NCBI RefSeq assembly: GCF_000518265.1
Contig: NZ_JADG01000017.1
Location: 1 to 64,000, forward strand
Length of the DNA stretch: 64,000 nucleotides
Origin: Actinomadura oligospora ATCC 43269
GTDB lineage: Bacteria > Actinomycetota > Actinomycetes > Streptosporangiales > Streptosporangiaceae
Reading direction: 5' to 3'
The first letter of the stretch is position 1. Each line of letters begins with the position of its first letter. Shown here in pieces: positions 7,475 to 15,157 of the stretch. The notes under the pieces were generated by a model. The model saw only the letters and a list, made by a program, of their open reading frames with translations. It ran no database searches and was not told where the DNA came from. The translations under genes were made by a program, and so were the position numbers.

Positions 7475-8259
7475 TCAGCGGGCGTTGTGGAAGATCAGGC
7501 CGAGGGTGTTGCGGCGGCCGGTCTCGACCGCGTTCGTGCCGTGGCGCATGGCGTGTCGGCGGAAGCCGTGCGCGCCGCGAACGGGACGGTGCCGCACGGG
7601 GAAGATCATTCCCTGGCCGAGCCGCGGCCTCACCACGACGGCCCGGGACTGGGAGCGGGGGCGTGTTCGACGAAGACGTTCTCGCCGCCGGTGAAGTCCT
7701 CGCCGGGCTGGTTGAGCATGACGGCGATCTGCAGGGGGAAGACGATGTCGCCGTAGACGTCCTGGTGCAGGCAGGCGTGGTCGCCCGGCCCGTAGCGCAG
7801 GATCAGCGGGGTGGGCCGGACCTGCCCGTTGCCGGCGCATTCGGCGGCCAGTTCGGAGAGCGTGCCGGGGAAGGTGCGTTCGCCCAGCTGCGCGGCCCAC
7901 TGGTTCGCCATCCACGCCAGCGGCGGGTAGAGCCGCTCGCGCAGGGTCCCGATCAGGGGGATGGCGGCGGGGTCGGCGTAGTACTTGTAGGTGCCGCGTC
8001 CGAAGTCGTAGCGCTGCATCACCACGGTCGAGCGGAAGAGGCCGGGGTCGTCGAAGGTCGCGGTGACCTCCTCGCACTGCGCGCGGGACAGCAGCGGAGG
8101 GGTCAGCGCCACCCCTTGGTCGTTCAGCCGCTCGAACAGCCCGTCCCAGTCCAGCGTGCCGAGCTCCGGCAGCAGGTCGTCGTGCGGGACGCGGGGTGCC
8201 GCGCCGCCCGCCGTGGGAAGGCCGAAGAGCGGCTCGGCCGCGGGGACGGGCTGATTCAT
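7475..8259 (-). pseudogene. Second DUF2086-type 2OG-Fe(II) oxygenase, frameshifted
   Basis: The first ~200 codons from the ATG at 8259 are an intact paralogue of the oxygenase at 6040-6771, including CLHQDVYGDIVFPLQI and GEDFTGGEN. The frame then stops at 7630. The missing C-terminus (SQSRAVVVRPRLGQG to MRHGTNAVETGRRNTLGL) continues in another frame down to 7475. The switch falls at a run of five G (7657-7661); one extra base would restore a full-length protein of about 260 residues. Without it the distal iron His and the 2-oxoglutarate Arg are lost. Either a recent mutation or a sequencing error in the homopolymer fits. Confidence 0.8.
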
Positions 8260-8366
8260 GGCGGATCCCTCAGGACGGCGGTCAAGGCGGAGGGCGCTGT
8301 GGCGGCGGCACGGCACGGCCTGCACAGGGGTCGCCCCCGGCCGATGATCGCTCAAGCGGCGCGCGA

Positions 8367-8391
8367 ACGCTGGCGGTAATCCGACATCGCG
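8367..8391 (-). promoter_or_regulatory. Conserved motif upstream of the second oxygenase
   Basis: Second copy of the element at 7431-7455 (20 of 25 identical). It is oriented towards the oxygenase that starts at 8259 and ends 108 bases before its ATG. See the first copy for interpretation. Confidence 0.5.
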
Positions 8392-8472
8392 GTCCCGGGT
8401 CCCCAGATCCCCGAGATGGCCCGGCCAAGGGGGTTGGCGTCGCGGGTCCGCTCGCCTACCATGAGCCCAAAC

Positions 8473-8487
8473 ATGAGCACTGCTCAT
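8473..8487 (+). promoter_or_regulatory. TetR-type operator before the alpha-galactosidase operon
   Basis: ATGAGCACTGCTCAT is a perfect 6-3-6 inverted repeat, 77 bases before the GTG start. A further half-site ATGAGC begins at 8461. Almost the same palindrome occurs at 12592-12606 next to the local TetR gene, so this is probably that repressor's binding site. Confidence 0.7.
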
Positions 8488-8564
8488 ATTTAGTCCGGTC
8501 CGGACACCGTCCTGTTCGCTCGCGCCCCCCCGCCCGCCGACCTCCCCGTCTGGATGGAGCCCGC

Positions 8565-10637
8565 GTGATCTTCCACCTCCCCGAAGCCCGGCTGTGGCTG
8601 CTGAGCACGCCGGGCACGTCCTATGCGTTCCGGCTGAACGCCGCCGACGTGCCGCAGCACGTCCACTGGGGGCGACGCCTGACGGTCGGGCAGGCCGCCG
8701 CGATCGCCGCCGACCTGCCCGAATCGGGACCGGCGTCGGAGGACCCGTCCGGCGAGACGGTCGGCGAGGAGTACGTCGTGGAGGGCGGGCTCCGGTTCGG
8801 CGCGCCGTCGCTGACCGTCCGGTTCGAGGACGGCGTCCGGGGGTTCGACTGGTCGTTCGTCTCCCAGGAGGTCCAGGGCGAGCACCTCACCCTGACCTTC
8901 ACCGACAAGGTCCGCCTGCTCGACCTCGAACTGCACTACCGGGTCAGGGACGGCCACGACCAGATCGAGCGCTGGGCCGTCCTCGCCGCGGGCGAGCCGG
9001 TCCAGGTGCTGCGCCTGGACTCCGCCGCCTGGACGCTGCCCGCGCGCGGCGACTACCGGGTCAGCCACGTCGTCGGCGAGTGGGGCAGGGAGTTCCAGCT
9101 CCGCCGCGAACCGGTCCCGGTCGGCGAGACCGTCCTCACCAGCCGCCTCGGCATCACCGGGCCGAACGAGGGCCCCTGGCTGATGGTCGACGCGGGCGAC
9201 GCCGCCGAGGAGCACGGCGAGGTCTGGAGCACCGCGCTGGCCTGGAGCGGCAGCCGCCGCATCACCCTGCGCCGCGACCAGCTCGACCGGACGTCCTGGA
9301 CGGGCGGCTTCGGCCACGAGGGCCTGGTCTGGAGGCTCGCGCCCGGCGAGTCCCTGCGGACGCCCGTCTTCAGCGGCCTGTACGCCCCGGACGGCTTCGG
9401 CGGCACCAGCCGCCGCTGGCACTCCTACGTCGAGCGCGAGGTCCTCCCCGAGCGCGCCGCCGAACGGCCGTTGATCTACAACTCGTGGGAGGCGACCGAG
9501 TTCGACCTCTCCGAGGAGCAGCAGACCGAGCTGGCCGAGCGCGCGGCGGGCCTCGGCGTCGAGGTGTTCGTGGTGGACGACGCCTGGTTCAGCACCCGCA
9601 CCGGCGACCACTCCGGTCTCGGGGACTGGTGGCCCAGCCCCGAGCGGTTCCCCAAGGGCCTGCGGCCGTTCGCCGACCGGGTCCGCGCGCTCGGCATGGG
9701 CTTCGGGCTCTGGGTCGAACCCGAGGCGGTCAACCCCGACAGCGACCTGTACCGCGCCCACCCGGACTGGATCCTTCACCAGGACGGACGTCCGCGCACC
9801 GAGATCCGCAACCAGTGCGTGCTCGACTTCGCCCTCCGGGACGTGCGCGAGTGGGCCGTGGAATGGCTGGTCCGCACGGTCACCGAACTGGACGTCGCCT
9901 TCCTCAAGTGGGACATGAACCGGCCGTTCACCGAGGCCGGGCAGCCCGGATCCGCCGACCCCGACCGGGTCTGGATCGAGCACACCCGCGGCGTGTACGA
10001 GGTGATCGACCAACTGCGCGCCGCCCGCCCGGACCTGTACGTGGAAGCCTGCGCGGGAGGCGGCGGACGGGCCGACCTCGGCATCCTCAGCCGCGCCGAC
10101 CAGGTGTGGACCTCCGACAACACCGACGCCGCCGAGCGGGTCGCGATCCAGCACGGCTTCTCGCAGCTCCTGCCGGCCCGGACGATGGGCGCCTGGGTCA
10201 CCGACAACCCCAACGCCATGACGGCCCGGCCGATCCCGCTGCGCTACCGCTTCCACGTCTCGATGACGGGCGCGATGGGCCTCGGCGGCGACCTGCGGGC
10301 CTGGAGCGAGGACGATCTGGCCTGGTCCCGGATGCTGGTCGAGCAGTACAAGCGGATCCGCCCGGTCGTGCACGGCGGCGCCCTGTACCGGCTCGGCGAC
10401 AACGCCGTGCAGTACCTCACCGACGACGAGGTCGTCGTGTTCCAGTTCCGGCCGTCCGGGCTCGTCCGCTCCACCGCCCGCACCCGCCTGGCGGCCCTGG
10501 CCCCGCAGGCCCGGTACCGGAACGAGGCCACCGGGACCGTCCACGACGGCGCCGTCCTGATGACCCACGGCCTCCCGCCGCTGCCCGCCTTCGACTGGAC
10601 GAGCGAACTCGTCCACCTCACGCGAGTGTCCCGGTGA
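8565..10637 (+). CDS. Alpha-galactosidase, glycoside hydrolase family 36
   Basis: 690 residues, normal for GH36 enzymes, which hydrolyse terminal alpha-1,6-galactosides such as melibiose and raffinose. The nucleophile Asp lies in FLKWDMNR, and the acid/base Asp in WTSDNTDAAER. The substrate-binding motif CAGGGGRADLGIL and an N-terminal beta-sandwich domain are present. There is no signal peptide, so it acts in the cytoplasm on imported sugar. The GTG at 8565 follows TGGATGGAGCC. Longer upstream reading would run through the operator, so I reject it. Its stop overlaps the start of the sugar transporter by four bases. Confidence 0.93.
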   Translation: MIFHLPEARLWLLSTPGTSYAFRLNAADVPQHVHWGRRLTVGQAAAIAADLPESGPASEDPSGETVGEEYVVEGGLRFGAPSLTVRFEDGVRGFDWSFVSQEVQGEHLTLTFTDKVRLLDLELHYRVRDGHDQIERWAVLAAGEPVQVLRLDSAAWTLPARGDYRVSHVVGEWGREFQLRREPVPVGETVLTSRLGITGPNEGPWLMVDAGDAAEEHGEVWSTALAWSGSRRITLRRDQLDRTSWTGGFGHEGLVWRLAPGESLRTPVFSGLYAPDGFGGTSRRWHSYVEREVLPERAAERPLIYNSWEATEFDLSEEQQTELAERAAGLGVEVFVVDDAWFSTRTGDHSGLGDWWPSPERFPKGLRPFADRVRALGMGFGLWVEPEAVNPDSDLYRAHPDWILHQDGRPRTEIRNQCVLDFALRDVREWAVEWLVRTVTELDVAFLKWDMNRPFTEAGQPGSADPDRVWIEHTRGVYEVIDQLRAARPDLYVEACAGGGGRADLGILSRADQVWTSDNTDAAERVAIQHGFSQLLPARTMGAWVTDNPNAMTARPIPLRYRFHVSMTGAMGLGGDLRAWSEDDLAWSRMLVEQYKRIRPVVHGGALYRLGDNAVQYLTDDEVVVFQFRPSGLVRSTARTRLAALAPQARYRNEATGTVHDGAVLMTHGLPPLPAFDWTSELVHLTRVSR

Positions 10638-11896
10638 CCGTCGCTCCCCCGCACTCCGACGCGCTCGAGGAGCCGACCCGCGACGTCGGCCGCCGCTGGG
10701 TGGCCATGTTCGTCCTGGCCAACTTCGGGATCAACATCCCGATGCAGGCGCCGTCGACGTTCCTGATGCCGCAGCAGATCGCCGAGATCGACTCGGCCGG
10801 GAAGGTCGGCGCGTACGCCTGGGTCAGCGCGATGGGCGCCGTCTCCGGCATCGTCCTGGCGCCGCTGGCCGGCGCGCTCTGCGACCGGACCACCGGCCGG
10901 TTCGGCCGCCGCCGTCCCTGGATGGTCGGGGGCGCGTTCCTCTGTGTCGGCGCGCTGCTGTTCAGCGGCGCGCAGACCACGGTCGCCGGGGTCGCGTTCG
11001 GCTCGTTCCTGCTGTCGGCGAGCATGATGGTGATGGGCGCGGGCCTGAACGCGGTCGTGCCCGACCAGGTCCCCGCCCCGCAGCGCGGCGTCGTGCTGGG
11101 CTGGGCGACGGTCCCCATGGCGAGCGCGCTGATCCTCGGCGGGGCGCTGATCGGACTGGCCGGCGGTTTCAGGGCCGGATACCTGGTGGTGGCCGCGTTC
11201 CCGCTCGCCGTCGTGGTCTTCGGGTTCTGGCTCAGGGACACGCCGCTGCCCCGGACCGGCCGCGAGCCGTTCTCCCTGCGGGTCTTCCTGCGGGGCTACC
11301 GCGTCAGCCCGAAGGACCACCCCGACTTCGTCTGGGCGCTGGCGTCCCGCTTCGTCATGGCGCTCGGCTACGCGCTCGGCACCCTCTACCTGCCCTACTT
11401 CCTGGACGACGTCCTGCACTACGAACGGCTGTTCCCCGGTCAGTCGACCGAGGACGGGCTGCTCATCGTGATCGGCGTCAACTCGGTCTCGACCGTCGCC
11501 ATGGTCGTCCTCAGCGGATGGCTGTCGGACAGGCTCGGCAGGCGTCGCCTGCCGGTGTTCCTCGGCGGGGCGACGATGGCCGTCGCGGCGATCCCGCTGG
11601 CCCTGTCCCCGACCTGGACGATGACGCTGGTGGCGGCCGTCGTCCTCGGCCTGGGCTACGGGGTGTACCTGTCGGTCGACACCGCGCTGGTCACCGAGGT
11701 GCTCCCCGCGTCGGAGAACCGGAGCAAGGACATGGCGCTGGGCAACCTGATGGGCTCGCTGCCCTACGTCGTGGCACCCCCGATCGCCTCGTTCGTGATC
11801 GGCGATGTGGGGGGCTACCCGGCGCTGTTCCTCACCTCGGCCGCGATGTCGGTGGGCGGCGCCGCGCTGGTGTGGAAGGTCAGGAGCGTCCGTTGA
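10634..11896 (+). CDS. MFS sugar symporter (GPH/SUT-like)
   Basis: 420 residues with about 12 hydrophobic segments. The loop CDRTTGRFGRRRPWMVGG after the second segment is typical of glycoside-cation symporters and sucrose-type transporters. The GTG start overlaps the alpha-galactosidase stop (GTGA), so import and hydrolysis are translationally coupled. It most likely brings an alpha-galactoside into the cell. It ends 26 bases before the convergent TetR gene. Confidence 0.85.
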   Translation: MTVAPPHSDALEEPTRDVGRRWVAMFVLANFGINIPMQAPSTFLMPQQIAEIDSAGKVGAYAWVSAMGAVSGIVLAPLAGALCDRTTGRFGRRRPWMVGGAFLCVGALLFSGAQTTVAGVAFGSFLLSASMMVMGAGLNAVVPDQVPAPQRGVVLGWATVPMASALILGGALIGLAGGFRAGYLVVAAFPLAVVVFGFWLRDTPLPRTGREPFSLRVFLRGYRVSPKDHPDFVWALASRFVMALGYALGTLYLPYFLDDVLHYERLFPGQSTEDGLLIVIGVNSVSTVAMVVLSGWLSDRLGRRRLPVFLGGATMAVAAIPLALSPTWTMTLVAAVVLGLGYGVYLSVDTALVTEVLPASENRSKDMALGNLMGSLPYVVAPPIASFVIGDVGGYPALFLTSAAMSVGGAALVWKVRSVR

Positions 11897-11922
11897 CCAG
11901 GCCCGCTGAGCGCGGCGGGTCG

Positions 11923-12573
11923 TCAGCCTGCCCGCAGGGACCGGACGCGGTCGTTGAGATAGCTGGTGAGGACGCGTTTGCACTCGGCGATCAGCTGGGG
12001 GTCGCCCTGCAGGTCGGCACGGAAGGCCAGGTTCAGCACGCCGTCGGCGCATTCGAGCGCGACCCGGAGCGCGATCTCCAGTTCGGCGTCGTCCCGGACG
12101 CCGAACAGGGCCGTGGCCAGCTCCCGGAGCCGTCCGGCGACGGCGGTGTTGTTGTCCAGGGCCGGATCGAGGACGTGGTCCTGGCCCGCGGCGCCGAAGT
12201 CGACCACGCCGAAGCCGGTGATCGTCCGGCGCATGGTGACGAACTCGTCGACGGCCGCGTCCACGGCGTCCGGGATGTCCCCGGGCCGCTCGCGCTCCAG
12301 GCGGGCCGCGACCCGCGCGACGAAGAGCTCCAGGTTGCGGGCGGCCAGCGCGCCGATCAGCCCCTCCTTGTCGGAGAAGAACTGGTACAGGGTGCCGATG
12401 GGCACCTCGGCCCGGCGGGCGACCTCCTTGGTGGTCAGCGCGACCAGGCCGGCCTCCTCCAGCACTTCGGCGCAGGCGTCCAGCAGCCGCTCGAAGCGCT
12501 CGACGCTGCGTTTCTGGACGGGCCGGCGGCGCTGGGCCCCTGCGGTGCGCTCCTGGTTCACGCTTCTCATCAT
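11923..12573 (-). CDS. TetR family repressor of the sugar locus
   Basis: 216 residues. The N-terminal HTH is clear (RFERLLDACAEVLEEAG to VPIGTLYQFFSDKEGLIGAL); the rest is a variable ligand-binding helical domain. The ATG at 12573 is preferred because longer starts would lie inside the palindrome at 12592-12606. It is divergent from the beta-glucosidase, and a matching palindrome precedes the alpha-galactosidase. I infer it represses both units, and itself, until a glycoside or its product binds. Confidence 0.9.
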   Translation of the reverse strand: MMRSVNQERTAGAQRRRPVQKRSVERFERLLDACAEVLEEAGLVALTTKEVARRAEVPIGTLYQFFSDKEGLIGALAARNLELFVARVAARLERERPGDIPDAVDAAVDEFVTMRRTITGFGVVDFGAAGQDHVLDPALDNNTAVAGRLRELATALFGVRDDAELEIALRVALECADGVLNLAFRADLQGDPQLIAECKRVLTSYLNDRVRSLRAG

Positions 12574-12591
12574 TCCATCGATCCACACAGC

Positions 12592-12606
12592 ATGAGTAAG
12601 GCTCAT
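12592..12606. promoter_or_regulatory. TetR-type operator between tetR and beta-glucosidase
   Basis: ATGAGTAAGGCTCAT is an inverted repeat with arms ATGAG/CTCAT, closely matching ATGAGCACTGCTCAT at 8473. The shared form is ATGAGY-N3-RCTCAT. It lies 19 bases before the TetR ATG and 17 before the beta-glucosidase ATG, where it could block both promoters. Confidence 0.75.
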
Positions 12607-12623
12607 GTTTTGGGAGGTCAGGC

Positions 12624-13973
12624 ATGCCCCTGAACCATCTGCCCGCGGACTTCGTCTGGGGCGCCTCGACGGCGTCGTACCAGATCGAGGGCGCCACCAA
12701 GGAGGACGGCCGCGGCCCGTCGGTGTGGGACACCTTCACCGCCCGCCCCGGCGTGATCCGCGACGGGCACACCGGCGACGTCGCCTGCGACCATTACCAC
12801 CGGTACGAGGAGGACCTCGCGCTGATGGCCGAGGCCGGGCTCACCGGCTACCGCTTCTCCATCGCCTGGCCCCGCGTCCAGGCGACCGGCAAGGGCGAGG
12901 TCAACCCCAAGGGCCTGGACTTCTACGACCGCCTGGTGGACGGCCTGCTCGCACGCGGCGTCGAGCCCTTCCCCACCCTGTTCCACTGGGACCTCCCCCA
13001 GGGCCTGGAGGACGACGGCGGCTGGCTGAACCGCGACACCGCGCACCGCTTCGCCGAGTACGCCGCGCTCATGGCCGCCCGGCTGGGCGACCGCGTCAAG
13101 CACTGGATCACGCTCAACGAGCCGTTCATCCACATGGTCTGGGGCTACGGCCTCGGCACCCACGCCCCGGGCCGCGCCCTGATGACCGACTGCCTGCCGG
13201 TCGCCCACCACCAGCTGCTGGGCCACGGGCTCGCGCTGCGGGAGCTGCGCGAACACGGCCTCCAGGTGATGATCGCCAACAACTGCACCCCGGTCTGGCC
13301 CGCCTCGCAGTCCCCCGCCGACCTAGCCGCCGCCGAGGCCTACGACAACCTGCACAACCGCCTGTTCACCGACCCCCTCTTCACCGGCGCCTACCCTGAC
13401 CTCTCCGCCTACGGCGTCGACGCCACCCTCGGCGGCTCCGTCCGGGACGGCGACCTCGACCTGATCTCAGCGCCCCTGGACGCCCTCGGCGTCAACTACT
13501 ACAACCCGACCCGCATCCAGGCCCCCACCGCCGAGGGCCTCCCCTTCGAAGAGGCCCCCATCGAGGGGTACCGGCGCACCGCCTTCGACTGGCCCGTCGT
13601 CCCCGACGGCCTTCGCGAGCTGCTCGTCCTACTGAAGGACCGCTACCCCGCGCTGCCCCCGGTCTACATCACCGAGAACGGCTGCTCGGTGAACGACGTC
13701 GTCACCGAGGACGGCACCGTCCCCGACCACGACCGCATCGACTACCTGGACACCCACCTGCGGGCCGTCGACGCCGCCGTGGCCCAGGGCGTGGACGTGC
13801 GCGGCTACTTCACCTGGACGCTGATGGACAACTTCGAATGGGCCGAGGGCTTCCACCAGCGCTTCGGCCTCGTCCACGTCGACCACGACACCCAGGTCCG
13901 CACGCCGAAGGACTCCTTCGCCTGGTACCGCGACCTCATCAAGGCCCACCGGGCCAAGGCGCAACGCACCTGA
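12624..13973 (+). CDS. Beta-glucosidase, glycoside hydrolase family 1
   Basis: 449 residues, the standard GH1 length. The acid/base Glu is in WITLNEPF and the nucleophile Glu in VYITENGCS. The N-terminal signature FVWGASTASYQIEGA and the aglycone-site WTLMDNFEWAEG are complete. There is no signal peptide, so it is cytoplasmic. A GGGAGG ribosome site precedes the ATG. It is divergent from TetR and shares the operator. Together with the GH36 enzyme it would let the cell use both alpha- and beta-linked plant sugars. Confidence 0.95.
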   Translation: MPLNHLPADFVWGASTASYQIEGATKEDGRGPSVWDTFTARPGVIRDGHTGDVACDHYHRYEEDLALMAEAGLTGYRFSIAWPRVQATGKGEVNPKGLDFYDRLVDGLLARGVEPFPTLFHWDLPQGLEDDGGWLNRDTAHRFAEYAALMAARLGDRVKHWITLNEPFIHMVWGYGLGTHAPGRALMTDCLPVAHHQLLGHGLALRELREHGLQVMIANNCTPVWPASQSPADLAAAEAYDNLHNRLFTDPLFTGAYPDLSAYGVDATLGGSVRDGDLDLISAPLDALGVNYYNPTRIQAPTAEGLPFEEAPIEGYRRTAFDWPVVPDGLRELLVLLKDRYPALPPVYITENGCSVNDVVTEDGTVPDHDRIDYLDTHLRAVDAAVAQGVDVRGYFTWTLMDNFEWAEGFHQRFGLVHVDHDTQVRTPKDSFAWYRDLIKAHRAKAQRT

Positions 13974-13987
13974 GGCCCGGGTCAGGT
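13968..13987. terminator. Short inverted repeat between convergent stop codons
   Basis: ACCTGA and TCAGGT form 6-bp arms around an 8-base GC-rich centre. One arm contains the beta-glucosidase stop and the other the P450 stop. Only eight bases separate the two genes, so it could serve as a bidirectional terminator. There is no T-run. Confidence 0.35.
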
Positions 13988-15157
13988 CCTCCGGAGCGTG
14001 ATCGGGAACGCGGTGACACCGCGTACGAACGCGTTCCGGAGGATGCGCGGCCCCTCGGAGTCGGCCCACTCGGCCGCTCCCACCCGTGCGACGAACTCCT
14101 CGAAGAAGATCCGCAGCTCGAGCCGGGCCAGGGACGCGCCGAGGCAGAAGTGCGGGCCGAGCCCGAACGCGATGTGGTCGCCGGGCGCGCGCGTCACGTC
14201 CAGCACGTCCGGACGGTCGAACACCTCCTCGTCCCGGTTCGCCGACCCGTACATGAGCAGCACCTGCTCCCCCGCCGGGACGGTCACCCCCGCGATCTCG
14301 GCGTCCCGGTCGGCCGTCCGGCACATGTTGAGGAGCGGCGTCGTCCACCGGATGAACTCCCCGACCGCGCCCGGGATCAGGCCGGGATCGTCGCGCAGCA
14401 GCCGCCACTGGTCCGGGTGCCGGATCAGCGCGTCGATGGCCGTGGCGATGACCGTCCGGGTCGTCTCCGCGCCTCCGACGAGCAACAGCAGCGCCTCGTG
14501 CGCGAGGTGCTCGTCGTCATAGCGCGGCTCGCCGTCCGCGTTCGCCCAGATCGTGAGCAGGTCCGAGGTCGGGCGTTCGCGCCGGTCCCCGGCCATCTCC
14601 AGGACGGCCGTGGCGAACTCCCCGACGGCCACCGCCGCCTCGTGCGTGACGTACCGGCGTCCGCCGCCCGCGTACACGGCGGTCGCCGACCAGTGCGCGA
14701 GCTTCGGCCACGCCTCCTCCGGGAACCCCAGGAGCCATCCGATCACGCGCGCGGGGAGCGGCGCGGCCAGCGTCTCCACGGCGTCCGCCGTGCCCTGGTC
14801 GAGCGCGTTCTCGACGCAGTCCACGGCCGTCGCCCGGATCCGCTCCGCGTACCGCGTCACGCCGCGCGGCGTGAACCGGTCGTAGACCATCCGGCGGCGG
14901 TGCGCGTGCTCCGGGTCGTCCTGCCCGATCATGGACGGGTCGGACGGCAGCTGCGGCCGGTACCCGCCCGAGCTCCGCCACAGCTTCGGGTTCCGCTCGA
15001 TGGCGAAGATGTCGGCGTGCCGGGACACGCCCCACAGCCCGTTCGCCTCGTCGTGGAAGACCGGGGCCTCGGCGCGCAGCCACCGGTAGACCGACCAGGG
15101 GTCGGTCGCGTACATCTCGCCGTCGAGCAGGTCGATCGGTGGGGCGACCCGGTTCAC
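13982..15157 (-). CDS. Cytochrome P450
   Basis: 391 residues, typical for a soluble bacterial P450. The I-helix motif GGAETTRT provides the oxygen-activating Thr, EFIRW is the K-helix ExxR, and the haem-binding loop is FGLGPHFCLGASLARLELR with the axial Cys. It shares ATGA with the end of the amidohydrolase, so it is the last gene of a three-gene operon. No ferredoxin gene is adjacent. The substrate is unknown; the company of an SDR and an amidohydrolase suggests oxidative catabolism of a cyclic or lipid-like compound. Confidence 0.93.
   Translation of the reverse strand: MNRVAPPIDLLDGEMYATDPWSVYRWLRAEAPVFHDEANGLWGVSRHADIFAIERNPKLWRSSGGYRPQLPSDPSMIGQDDPEHAHRRRMVYDRFTPRGVTRYAERIRATAVDCVENALDQGTADAVETLAAPLPARVIGWLLGFPEEAWPKLAHWSATAVYAGGGRRYVTHEAAVAVGEFATAVLEMAGDRRERPTSDLLTIWANADGEPRYDDEHLAHEALLLLVGGAETTRTVIATAIDALIRHPDQWRLLRDDPGLIPGAVGEFIRWTTPLLNMCRTADRDAEIAGVTVPAGEQVLLMYGSANRDEEVFDRPDVLDVTRAPGDHIAFGLGPHFCLGASLARLELRIFFEEFVARVGAAEWADSEGPRILRNAFVRGVTAFPITLRRT

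Larger units (their letters stand above)
8260..8564. other. Divergent intergenic region between repair and sugar loci
   Basis: This gap separates the minus-strand oxygenase from the plus-strand alpha-galactosidase. It holds the second copy of the alkylation motif (8367-8391) and the sugar-locus palindrome (8473-8487). I see no gene in it. Confidence 0.7.

Noticed and set aside
8196..8564. Extended N-terminus for the alpha-galactosidase
   Set aside because: The upstream codons cover the operator at 8473 and give Arg/Gly-rich sequence. GTG at 8565 gives the normal GH36 start.
10244..12772. Long minus-strand frame across the sugar locus
   Set aside because: It runs antisense to GH36 and the symporter and crosses the TetR gene in another frame. 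It gives Arg/Pro-rich sequence without domains.
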